Shown: positions 1 through 6,642 of the stretch, one piece after another | How the letters are laid out: every line of letters starts with the position of its first letter | Numbering within the stretch: the first letter of the stretch is position 1 | Origin: an uncultured bacterium | GTDB taxonomy: Bacteria > Cyanobacteriota > Vampirovibrionia > Gastranaerophilales > Gastranaerophilaceae | Assembly (NCBI GenBank): GCA_900553845.1 | Contig: USEW01000107.1 | Coordinates: 1-6,642, forward strand | Length of the DNA stretch: 6,642 nt | Direction of reading: 5' to 3' | Made by a program: the position numbers and the translations under genes | Notes under the pieces: generated by a model | The model's input: the letters and a program-made list of their open reading frames with translations, nothing else | Told to the model about the DNA's origin: nothing | Databases searched by the model: none

Positions 1-1001
1 ATAACTCTTTCAATATTCAATATTGAAAATAATTTATTGTCATTAAAGATGTCACCTAAAATATATCCAGTATGAAGTTTAGATTCTGTATTTAATATAA
101 ATTCTTCGGGTTTTAAACTGCGTATGTTATAAATTTCATTTGCCAATAAACCTATTTTCAAGTGTTTTAGGTCTAAAATAATAAAATTTTTATAATCAAA
201 TGATGACTCATTGCTGCTTGTATTGTTCAGAAATATTGGTAAATTTAAAGCGTTTATATAATCACCACGAACGCTTACAATTGTATTTATATATTTAGGG
301 ACCTGTGGTATTTCAATTGATTTGTTTTGTGAAAGTTTCACTATTTCCTTTACATATTTTATATTTAATGCCAAATTTAAATTATGGGCTTGAAACTGTA
401 GAAAATTTTCTTTCTCAATAACAGTTTCAAAGATCTTTTTTGATTTTGCATAAATATTGTGCTGTCTTTTGTTTAGAATTTCTTGGGAATATTTATCTGA
501 CGAAAATAAATTTGCATAGTTATAATCGCTTTTTTCATTTTTTGCATTTTTTACTATTTCGTCAATAACTGTTGGACTTATAATTGAAACATTTGATTTT
601 TCGTAATAATAAAGGAATTCTATTAATTTATTTTCTGTGTCAAAAGGAAGAAGTTGAATTTTTGATTCATCAAGTGTCATTATATCAATAATTTTGTTTA
701 CAATAATACCAAAAATGTTTTCACTTGTTTTAATAATGATTAATGAATCATTTATGTTATATTTTTCAATTTTAATATTTAAAATGGAGCGCAGGTCAAT
801 TATATTTATTGAAACCGGGTCATACGGCATTACACCAGCTATATATTTTGACATTTTTCCCGGTGTTTCAAACTTTGGAAGATGCATTAACTCAACAACG
901 TACGAAGAATCAATTGCATATTTTGTATTATTTATTTCAAAAAATAAAAATCTGCGGTTTTCATTTTCATTAAACTGTGGAATTACATTATTTTCCTTCA
1001 T
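1..1001 (-). CDS. Tandem CheW-domain coupling protein (CheW-CheW), 3' end cut by window edge
   Basis: Reading the minus strand from ATG at 1001-999 gives 333 codons without a stop up to position 3, so the C-terminus lies outside the window. Two CheW-like beta-barrel domains are visible. Domain 1 spans about residues 16-120, with RRFLFFEINNTKYAI, then GVMPYDP and INIIDLRSIL. A charged, probably helical linker covers about 120-195. Domain 2 spans about 198-333, with FLQFQAHNLNLALNI, IVSVRGDYINALNLP and SILNIERV, the last strand of the fold, so little is missing. CheW domains link chemoreceptors to the CheA kinase in cytoplasmic arrays. Domain 1 lacks the conserved Arg-Gly (Asp61-Pro62 instead) but keeps IDLR; domain 2 keeps RG (245-246) but has NLP for DLR. 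The start overlaps the upstream cyclase gene by 14 nt with no clear own ribosome site, so translation is probably coupled. The fold is a confident call; its partner, presumably the CheA/receptor pair across the divergent promoter, is inferred. Confidence 0.85.
   Translation of the reverse strand, partial: MKENNVIPQFNENENRRFLFFEINNTKYAIDSSYVVELMHLPKFETPGKMSKYIAGVMPYDPVSINIIDLRSILNIKIEKYNINDSLIIIKTSENIFGIIVNKIIDIMTLDESKIQLLPFDTENKLIEFLYYYEKSNVSIISPTVIDEIVKNAKNEKSDYNYANLFSSDKYSQEILNKRQHNIYAKSKKIFETVIEKENFLQFQAHNLNLALNIKYVKEIVKLSQNKSIEIPQVPKYINTIVSVRGDYINALNLPIFLNNTSSNESSFDYKNFIILDLKHLKIGLLANEIYNIRSLKPEEFILNTESKLHTGYILGDIFNDNKLFSILNIERV
8..28. repeat. Perfect 10-bp inverted repeat with one-base centre, inside the CheW-CheW gene
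   Basis: TTTCAATATT (8-17) and AATATTGAAA (19-28) are exact reverse complements around C18. The element lies in the codons for FSILNIER near the end of the second CheW domain. With essentially no loop it is a DNA dyad rather than a good RNA hairpin. It may be a chance product of AT-rich coding sequence. Confidence 0.6.
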
Positions 1002-2445
1002 ATATTATAACTTTGTTCCGTCCATTGTTTTTAGCTTTGTATAATGCTATATCGGTATTTTTAATAAGCTGCTCAAATGTCATTGCATCAACACAGTTGT
1101 CAGCTATGCCAAAGCTTGCTGTTACATTAAAACTATTATTATTATTGCTAAACTTAAGTTTGGCAATTTCCTGTCGCAATCTTTCAATAGGTGAATAGGC
1201 TTTATTTACAGTTGTTTCTGGCAAAATAACCATAAATTCTTCACCGCCGTATCGAAAAACATAATCTGACTTACGAAACATTTTTTTTATTAAATTAGCT
1301 ATAGCGCACAAGACTTCATCGCCTACTTTGTGTCCATATGTATCGTTTATGTTTTTAAAATGATCTATATCAATTAAGCATAATGTTAACGGAGTTAAAT
1401 ATCGAATAGCACGTGCAAACTCATGTTCAATTGTAATATCAAACTGCCGGCGGTTATAAATTTGAGTTAAAAAATCAGTAATCGCAAGATGTTTTGTTTG
1501 TTCATACAATTTTTTAATCCGGAATAAAAGTTTAAGTTCTGAAACTATAACATCAAAAATATCATTATTTTTGTAATTCAGGTTTGTATTTCCAAATAAA
1601 GCAAAACAACCTAGCAAATCATCCTCAAAATACACTGGAATTATTTGTTTTGATTGGAATTTTTCGTAATTATTAAATTCAATATTTTTATTTATGAATA
1701 AAGAGTTGTTGTAGGTTATTTTAGAGTTTTGTAAATCTGTTTCGCAGTTTGATTTATCTAAAATATCTTTAATTAAACTTTCTTTAAATTCTGAGGATAA
1801 ATTTAAATTAGTATCAAAATAAAAATTTTTACATCTAATATCATTTTTTTTGAACCATATAACGGCAATGTCATAATCAATAATAGATGAAATAATTTTA
1901 AAAATATTAGCAAGAAACTCATGTTCATTATTCATATTTTCTGATAATAACCTAAACTCATTCATTATTGTTGAACGAACGAGTGTATCGTCAAGGATTT
2001 TGGTTAATATATTGGGGACCTCTTCGATATTGATTTTCTTGCTTAATATTTTTTCTTTGCAGTCTTTACTTATAGGATGTTTGCACATAATATCATTGCA
2101 TATTTTTATAAGCTCGTCGCTTGGTATTGTTTTAGGAACGAAACAATCTGCGCCTGATTTCGTGCTCCAGAATTTGTCTATTTTTTGGTCAAGAACAGTT
2201 AATAGTATAACAGGAATTTCTTTAACAAATACCATACTTTTTACAAGTTTACAAAATTGATAACCATTTAAATCAGGCATAACAATGTCTGAAATAATTA
2301 AATCCGGAACAATTTCAAAAATTTTACAAAAACCATCCCGTGGATTCTGGGCTTTTACAACATTATAATTACTGCGTTTCAAGATTATTTTTAGTGTCTC
2401 AAGTTGTGTTTTACTGTCATCTATAATTAATATTGTTTTAGTCAT
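988..2445 (-). CDS. REC-GAF-GGDEF response regulator, predicted diguanylate cyclase
   Basis: A 485-residue cytoplasmic protein predicted to make c-di-GMP from two GTP under control of phosphorylation. The receiver covers residues 3-120: acidic pair D9/D10, phospho-acceptor D53 (LIISDIVMPDLNG), T83 and K105. A weaker GAF-like domain lies at about 155-310 (FLANIFKIISSIIDYDIAVIWF to IIPVYFEDDLLGCFAL), ligand unknown. A helix into LAITDFLTQIYNRRQFD opens the GGDEF domain (319-485). Its LIDIDHFKNINDTYGH gives metal ligand D359 and base-contact N367 and D376 by comparison with PleD; the signature is GGEEF at 400-404. RKSD at 391-394, five residues ahead, is a complete RxxD product-inhibition site. 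All key residues for an active, feedback-inhibited enzyme are present. A four-Asn tract (434-437) is coded by (AAT)4. The start is set by the REC fold beginning at residue 3; no good Shine-Dalgarno precedes it. REC-GGDEF output beside CheA resembles WspR, which lacks the GAF. Confidence 0.93.
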   Translation of the reverse strand: MTKTILIIDDSKTQLETLKIILKRSNYNVVKAQNPRDGFCKIFEIVPDLIISDIVMPDLNGYQFCKLVKSMVFVKEIPVILLTVLDQKIDKFWSTKSGADCFVPKTIPSDELIKICNDIMCKHPISKDCKEKILSKKINIEEVPNILTKILDDTLVRSTIMNEFRLLSENMNNEHEFLANIFKIISSIIDYDIAVIWFKKNDIRCKNFYFDTNLNLSSEFKESLIKDILDKSNCETDLQNSKITYNNSLFINKNIEFNNYEKFQSKQIIPVYFEDDLLGCFALFGNTNLNYKNNDIFDVIVSELKLLFRIKKLYEQTKHLAITDFLTQIYNRRQFDITIEHEFARAIRYLTPLTLCLIDIDHFKNINDTYGHKVGDEVLCAIANLIKKMFRKSDYVFRYGGEEFMVILPETTVNKAYSPIERLRQEIAKLKFSNNNNSFNVTASFGIADNCVDAMTFEQLIKNTDIALYKAKNNGRNKVIIYEGK

Positions 2446-2482
2446 ACGATTATTTGAATTTCTTTTATTTGGATTGATTTTT

Positions 2483-2488
2483 ATTATA
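2483..2488 (-). promoter_or_regulatory. Candidate -10 element for the leftward cyclase-CheW pair
   Basis: Read on the minus strand this is TATAAT, about 38 nt upstream of the cyclase start codon. A second minus-strand TATAAT lies at 2493-2498. Neither has a recognisable TTGACA-like -35 at normal spacing, so a weak or activator-dependent promoter is possible and chance is not excluded. Confidence 0.25.
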
Positions 2489-2500
2489 ACATATTATAAT
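2483..2500. repeat. Inverted repeat in the divergent promoter region
   Basis: ATTATAA (2483-2489) and TTATAAT (2494-2500) are perfect 7-bp inverted arms around the 4-bp centre CATA. The arms contain the candidate -10 hexamers for opposite directions, which makes the symmetry either a possible operator or simply two mirrored Pribnow boxes. Confidence 0.5.
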
Positions 2501-2529
2501 ATAAATTAATACTATTTATAGAGGAAAAA

Positions 2530-2533
2530 GGAG
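2530..2533 (+). promoter_or_regulatory. Ribosome binding site of the receptor gene
   Basis: GGAG sits 8 nt before the ATG at 2542 in a purine-rich run, a strong Shine-Dalgarno match. It supports 2542 over the closer ATG at 2535, which is in another frame and hits a stop after five codons. It contrasts with the divergent cyclase gene, which lacks a clear Shine-Dalgarno. Confidence 0.7.
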
Positions 2534-2541
2534 TATGCTCT

Positions 2542-3537
2542 ATGTACTATAGAAACGATTTAAATTTCAAAATCCGTTTGAAAATGATAATTGATATAGC
2601 TTTTTTAATAGTATCTGCAATTATTTATACTGTATTCAAAGACATTTTAGCACCAAATATAAGCAATTTGAAAATACTTTTGGTTTTGTTGTTGTTTTAT
2701 ATAATTCAGTATTTTTTCTCTCACTATGTAATAAACAAAGATATTAACCTTTATATTGGAAGCGCAATAAACGACAAAATAAAAAAAATACAGGATTTAA
2801 ACAAAAAATGCTATGAAATGCTTGAGGTTAATCACAAACTTCTTAAACGCTTTATTCTAACTTTAAAAAATATAAAAAATATTTCTATAAATACAAGGAT
2901 GAATACAAAAAATGCAATTGAAAAGACACAATCTTCATTAAATTTTACCGATAATGAAATAAATATTGTTAAACAAAACTTTGATAAGATGATAGTGTTA
3001 AAACAAAAAATTCAGGTTATAGCTGAATTAATAGTTGAGTTAAGTGAACATATACAACAAATTGAAACAACAATCGGCGTGGTTGAGGATATAGCGGAAC
3101 AAACAAATATGCTGGCTTTAAACGCTGCTGTGGAAGCTGCAAGAGCAGGTGAACATGGCAAAGGGTTTGCAGTTGTAGCGGCTGAAATAAGAAAACTTGC
3201 CGATGATTCAAAACAGGCAACTAATAAAGTAACATCTTTAATTGGTGATATTCAATATGTTACAAATTCAACAGTTATTGCAACTGAAGAAGGAGCAAAA
3301 GAAGTCGAATCAGGGGTTAAGCTTGTTACCAATATTGAAAATGATATTTCAAATTTAATTAAACAGATAACTGATTTATCGAAATCAATAAACAATGTTG
3401 TTGATTGTGAAGTTGATAATGACATCAATTTTGAAGAAATTGATAAATTATCATTTAAAATTGAAAATGATTTTGTTGAATTAAAAAAAATAATGCAAAA
3501 TAACTTAAATTTGCTTGATGCGTTTTTGTACATGTAA
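2542..3537 (+). CDS. Short methyl-accepting chemotaxis protein with membrane hairpin and no sensor domain
   Basis: A 331-residue chemoreceptor-type signalling protein, against roughly 500-650 for common receptors. Two hydrophobic helices (about 14-32 and 43-63) are joined by only about 10 residues, so there is no periplasmic ligand domain. No HAMP signature follows; a long helical stretch (about 65-185) leads straight into the conserved hairpin tip. The tip is unmistakable: VVEDIAEQTNMLALNAAVEA continuing through RAGEHGKGFAVVAAEIRKLA (180-220), the part that contacts CheA and CheW. The returning helix includes ATEEGAKEVESG (247-258), where E249/E250 could be methylated, though this is a guess. 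There is no CheR-tethering pentapeptide at the C-terminus. It probably forms dimers at the inner face of the membrane and signals to the hybrid CheA whose gene follows after 20 nt in the same operon. Its stimulus is unknown; membrane state, a cytoplasmic cue or a partner protein are possible. Confidence 0.92.
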   Translation: MYYRNDLNFKIRLKMIIDIAFLIVSAIIYTVFKDILAPNISNLKILLVLLLFYIIQYFFSHYVINKDINLYIGSAINDKIKKIQDLNKKCYEMLEVNHKLLKRFILTLKNIKNISINTRMNTKNAIEKTQSSLNFTDNEINIVKQNFDKMIVLKQKIQVIAELIVELSEHIQQIETTIGVVEDIAEQTNMLALNAAVEAARAGEHGKGFAVVAAEIRKLADDSKQATNKVTSLIGDIQYVTNSTVIATEEGAKEVESGVKLVTNIENDISNLIKQITDLSKSINNVVDCEVDNDINFEEIDKLSFKIENDFVELKKIMQNNLNLLDAFLYM

Positions 3538-3557
3538 ATTTTGATTAGGATTAATAA

Positions 3558-6500
3558 ATGATTGATTTTTCTGATGAGGAATTTGAAGAAATTTTAAATA
3601 TATTTCAATGCGAAGGTGATGAGATTACATCCCGTTTGAATGATACTTTAATACAGCTTGAAAAAAATCCATCATCAAGTGAAACTATTAATACATTATT
3701 TCGTAATACACATTCTTTGAAAGGCGCTTCACGAATGGTCGGGTTTAATAATATTCAAAAGCTTGCCCATTCAATTGAGGATGTTCTTGGTCTAGCACGT
3801 GATAAAAAATTACATATAACAAAGTTTGTTATTGATATACTTATTGAAACTGTTGATTATATAAAAAATTTAATTAATTTGTCCGTTAAGCAAAAAAGTG
3901 AAGTCTATGATGATAATTACAATAAATATCTTCAAAAACTTATTTCTATTAAAGAAGGAAACGATATAACATTTGATGAACAGTCAAATGATGTTTCAGA
4001 AAATAAAGACAATGTTATTAACATTATATCAAGCGAAAACTGGCAAAAAATATTCACTATTATTTCAGATACAAATAATTTTATTTCGGAATTAAAAATT
4101 TATAACAACGGATGTGTAATTGAAAATGTAATAAATTATTTTCAAAAAGTGAAAATAATTTTTGAGAAGGTAAATTTTGACAATGAAGTTCTTATTTTTA
4201 ATCATATAATTGAAAAATTAAAGTTTATAAATAATGCATCAAATGTTATATCAAAAAATGATGCTGATTATATTTTAACACAGTTTGCTAAAATAGAGAA
4301 AAATGTTCGCCAAAAAGCAATAAATGATGGAATTAATATTGTTTCGGACTATAACCATGAAGATATCCCAGAAGAAGTTCGTAAAAATATTTTAAGGGAT
4401 GATGTTGTTAATGTTCTTGGACAAAAAGTGGATAATTTGCATATAAATTCAAAACTTTCTGATGATTTAATGAATATAATTGTTAAGTTTAACAGTTTGA
4501 CAAACTTGAATTCAAAAGAGAAAGTTTATACAAAAATAGATGAAATTTTAGATAATATAAAAAATGACAACAGTTTTATCAAGGAGGATGTTGTAGCATA
4601 TATAAAAAATACCTTGCTTGCTGTTTCTACAAGTGATGAAAATTTAGAAGATGTTAATTTAATAATAAATCAGCTTTCCATTATTGAGCAGTTGTATGAT
4701 AATAATCATCCTGAAAATAATTTAATTAAAACAGATGATCCAGTTAATATAAATAAGAATTCATATCAGAAACTTGATGATATTATTATAAGCAATGAAC
4801 AGAATGAAATAAAGACAATGCGTGTTGACACCGTAAAACTTGACAAGCTTGTAAATCAAGTTGGAGAATTAATAACAAATAAAATAAAAACACGTTCACA
4901 TCTTCAAAGTCTCAATGAAATACAAGATGATTTTGAGTTCTGGCATAATTTTTCACATAAATCTTTAAATTATATAAAATATTTTGAACGTAAATTAAAT
5001 CATTCAATAAATGTTAGGGATGTTGATTCAATGCTAACTTTTATGCGACAGTTTTTTATGGTATTCAAGGACAATTCAGATAGAATACATGATTTAATAT
5101 ATAAACTATCAAAACTTCATCGAAAAATTCAGGATGATGATTCAAAAATGAGCCAAACTATTATGGAAATAGAAAACATGGTAAAAAATATACGTGTCTT
5201 ACCAATGTCTATAGTCTTTCAGGCACTTCCTCGTATGGTTCGAGATATTTCAAAACAAAGCGGAAAAGAAGTCGAATTATTTATAATGGGGTCAAATGTT
5301 ACAGCTGATAAAAAAATTATTGAAGAAATTAAAACACCTTTGATACATATATTGCGAAATTCAATTGACCACGGCATTGAGCTTCCTGAAATTCGTGAAA
5401 AAAATCTAAAACCTCGTGTTGGTAAAATTTATATCTCAGCTCGTCATATAAATAATAAACTTGTAATTGAAATCCAGGATGACGGATGCGGGGTGAATAT
5501 TGACAAAATCAAGGAAAAAGTTTTAAAACAAGGACTTTTAACGGCTGATGAAATAAATTCAATGCCAGACGAGCAGATTATGAATATTATTTTCTGGCCA
5601 GGTTTTTCAACTACAGACATAATCACTGATATATCAGGCAGGGGAATTGGACTTGATGTGGTGCAGACAAAAATTAATAAGTTAAATGGAAAAGTCAATA
5701 TGACATCTGTTTTATCAAAAGGAGCTAAAGTTAAAATTGAGTTACCTACATCCATGGCAACCGTTAAAGTATTTGTATTTTCAGTTGGTGGTCAATATTT
5801 TGCAATTCCTACAAATGTTATTAATCTTGTTAAATTTATAAATAATGATGCAATAATTGAAAAAGAAAAATATAAATATGTAATTATTGATAATGAAGGT
5901 ATACCTGTTTTTAGATTTAGCGAAATTTTTGATATAAAACCCCAGATTCAAACTTCGTCCTGTTTTAAAACAAATGAGAATACAAAGGAAACTATGATTG
6001 TTATTGAATCTGATAATATTAAAATAGGTTTTATTGCCGACAAAATAATCGGTGACCAAGAAGTTTTGCATAATAAATTAAACCCGCCTTTAATAAAACA
6101 TAATTTGATAAGTGGTATTACAACTCTTATTTCAGGAGATTTATGTTTGATTTTGAACGCTTCAGGACTTGTTAATATTATGTATAACCGAAATGAAAAT
6201 GTCTTGAATCTTGTTGATGCAACAAAATATTTGAAAATAACTGAACAACAAAAATCAATGCTTATTGTTGATGATTCTATATCGATTATCGCATATTTTA
6301 AAAATATTTTTAAAGATACAAATTTAAAAATAGACACATCATACAATGTTTCTGAAGCGCTTAATAACTTAAATAAAAATAATTACGACCTTGTGATAAC
6401 TGATATTGAAATGCCTAAATTGACTGGATTTGATTTAATTCAAAAAATGAAATCGGATAAAAACCTTTCTTCAATACCAATTGTTGTTGTAACCGGTGTT

Positions 6501-6638
6501 GACTTAAATGAAGAATTTTATAAAAAAATTGGTAACAATGCAAAATTTGTTATGCATAAAGGTAACTTAAATAAAGATGAGTTTAGACTAAAAATATTTG
6601 ATATTTTAAATAATAATGACAAGAAAATGGCACAATAG
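3558..6638 (+). CDS. Hybrid CheA histidine kinase with C-terminal receiver (Hpt-P3-HATPase-CheW-REC)
   Basis: A 1026-residue cytoplasmic kinase predicted to autophosphorylate when driven by receptor arrays. An N-terminal Hpt domain (1-110) carries phospho-His H52 in NTHSLKGASRMVGF. Residues about 135-415 form an unassigned, mostly helical, Asn/Asp/Lys-rich linker in place of a recognisable P2. The P3 dimerisation region (about 420-565) opens with MRVDTVKLDKLVNQVGELI and closes with IRVLPMSIVFQALPRMVRDI; the stretch between them is longer than in E. coli CheA. The ATPase has N-box NSIDHGIE (601-608), G1 DDGCG (641-645), F-box PGFSTT (681-686) and G2 GRGIGLD (694-700). A CheW-like P5 domain follows (731-875), then a receiver (899-1019) with D905/D906, phospho-acceptor D949, T979 and K1001. 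All catalytic motifs look intact. TTAGGA seven bases before the ATG supports the start. The architecture matches WspE, and also ChpA/PixL-type kinases; it likely phosphorylates its own receiver and the divergent REC-GGDEF protein. Confidence 0.95.
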   Translation: MIDFSDEEFEEILNIFQCEGDEITSRLNDTLIQLEKNPSSSETINTLFRNTHSLKGASRMVGFNNIQKLAHSIEDVLGLARDKKLHITKFVIDILIETVDYIKNLINLSVKQKSEVYDDNYNKYLQKLISIKEGNDITFDEQSNDVSENKDNVINIISSENWQKIFTIISDTNNFISELKIYNNGCVIENVINYFQKVKIIFEKVNFDNEVLIFNHIIEKLKFINNASNVISKNDADYILTQFAKIEKNVRQKAINDGINIVSDYNHEDIPEEVRKNILRDDVVNVLGQKVDNLHINSKLSDDLMNIIVKFNSLTNLNSKEKVYTKIDEILDNIKNDNSFIKEDVVAYIKNTLLAVSTSDENLEDVNLIINQLSIIEQLYDNNHPENNLIKTDDPVNINKNSYQKLDDIIISNEQNEIKTMRVDTVKLDKLVNQVGELITNKIKTRSHLQSLNEIQDDFEFWHNFSHKSLNYIKYFERKLNHSINVRDVDSMLTFMRQFFMVFKDNSDRIHDLIYKLSKLHRKIQDDDSKMSQTIMEIENMVKNIRVLPMSIVFQALPRMVRDISKQSGKEVELFIMGSNVTADKKIIEEIKTPLIHILRNSIDHGIELPEIREKNLKPRVGKIYISARHINNKLVIEIQDDGCGVNIDKIKEKVLKQGLLTADEINSMPDEQIMNIIFWPGFSTTDIITDISGRGIGLDVVQTKINKLNGKVNMTSVLSKGAKVKIELPTSMATVKVFVFSVGGQYFAIPTNVINLVKFINNDAIIEKEKYKYVIIDNEGIPVFRFSEIFDIKPQIQTSSCFKTNENTKETMIVIESDNIKIGFIADKIIGDQEVLHNKLNPPLIKHNLISGITTLISGDLCLILNASGLVNIMYNRNENVLNLVDATKYLKITEQQKSMLIVDDSISIIAYFKNIFKDTNLKIDTSYNVSEALNNLNKNNYDLVITDIEMPKLTGFDLIQKMKSDKNLSSIPIVVVTGVDLNEEFYKKIGNNAKFVMHKGNLNKDEFRLKIFDILNNNDKKMAQ

Positions 6639-6642
6639 AAAA

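Larger units (their letters stand above)
2474..2500 (+). promoter_or_regulatory. Candidate sigma70-type promoter for the receptor-kinase pair
   Basis: A perfect TATAAT lies at 2495-2500, with TTGATT at 2474-2479 as the best -35 match. The spacer is 15 bp, shorter than the preferred 17, so the -35 assignment is doubtful. Transcription would begin near 2507, giving a leader of about 35 nt before the receptor start. AT-rich DNA throws up such hexamers by chance, so confidence is limited. Confidence 0.35.
2446..2541. promoter_or_regulatory. Divergent intergenic regulatory region
   Basis: This 96-bp gap is the only substantial non-coding DNA in the window and must carry the promoters of both gene pairs if they are transcribed from here. 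It is extremely AT-rich. TATAAT-like hexamers occur on both strands inside one inverted repeat (2483-2500). That would place rightward and leftward RNA polymerase sites on top of each other. No riboswitch, terminator or recognised operator was seen. Confidence 0.6.

Noticed and set aside
1135..1146. (ATT)4 triplet repeat, possible phase-variable microsatellite
   Set aside because: Only four units and a triplet, so slippage would only change the number of Asn residues in a surface loop, not the frame.
694..1198. Plus-strand open frames at 694-1044 and 977-1198
   Set aside because: They lie antisense to the CheW-CheW gene and the end of the cyclase gene, have no recognisable domains, and those two genes account for the sequence.
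2000..2260. Plus-strand open frame of 86 codons
   Set aside because: Antisense shadow of the cyclase receiver domain; hydrophobic low-complexity translation without family features.
2535..2552. Tiny ATG frame upstream of the receptor start, a possible leader peptide
   Set aside because: Five codons, overlapping the receptor start, and the ATG is only one base from the GGAG; it is better read as chance.
3017..3533. Minus-strand open frames at 3017-3220 and 3252-3533
   Set aside because: Antisense to the receptor's conserved hairpin and C-terminal helix; composition is that of a shadow frame.
5444..6346. Minus-strand open frames at 5444-5755, 5781-6071 and 5948-6346
   Set aside because: Antisense to the kinase ATPase, CheW and receiver domains, whose motifs are intact in the plus frame; two of these frames also overlap each other.
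6639..6642. Possible terminator after the kinase gene
   Set aside because: Only four bases remain after the stop, so nothing can be judged.

Overview
The window is a compact, very AT-rich (roughly one quarter G+C by eye), almost fully coding bacterial locus made of chemosensory signalling genes. It holds four protein genes in two divergent pairs. The organism cannot be fixed from this sequence. The low G+C, Asn/Lys/Ile-rich proteins, a hybrid CheA with a C-terminal receiver and a REC-GAF-GGDEF protein suit several low-GC, non-Firmicutes-like lineages. Non-photosynthetic relatives of cyanobacteria (Vampirovibrionia/Gastranaerophilales) are one guess, held weakly.

Left half, minus strand, transcribed right to left: a REC-GAF-GGDEF response regulator (988-2445), predicted to be a diguanylate cyclase with an intact active site and inhibitory site. 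It overlaps by 14 nt a tandem CheW-CheW coupling protein (1-1001) whose last residues run off the left edge. Centre: a 96-bp AT-rich intergenic region (2446-2541) with overlapping divergent promoter candidates built around an inverted repeat. Right half, plus strand: a small two-TM methyl-accepting chemotaxis protein with no sensor domain (2542-3537). After 20 nt comes a 1026-residue hybrid CheA, Hpt-linker-P3-ATPase-CheW-REC (3558-6638), which ends four bases before the window does.

Taken together, receptor, CheW-type coupler, CheA-REC kinase and REC-GGDEF output match the logic of the Wsp system of pseudomonads (WspA, WspB/D, WspE, WspR), in which a receptor array controls c-di-GMP synthesis rather than flagellar rotation. 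The parts differ from Wsp: the receptor lacks a periplasmic domain, the coupler is a tandem CheW with split conserved motifs, the cyclase carries an extra GAF domain, and the genes are divergent. No CheR, CheB, CheY, CheC/D or flagellar/pilus gene lies in the window. They may lie outside it. No RNA genes, mobile elements or CRISPR were seen.
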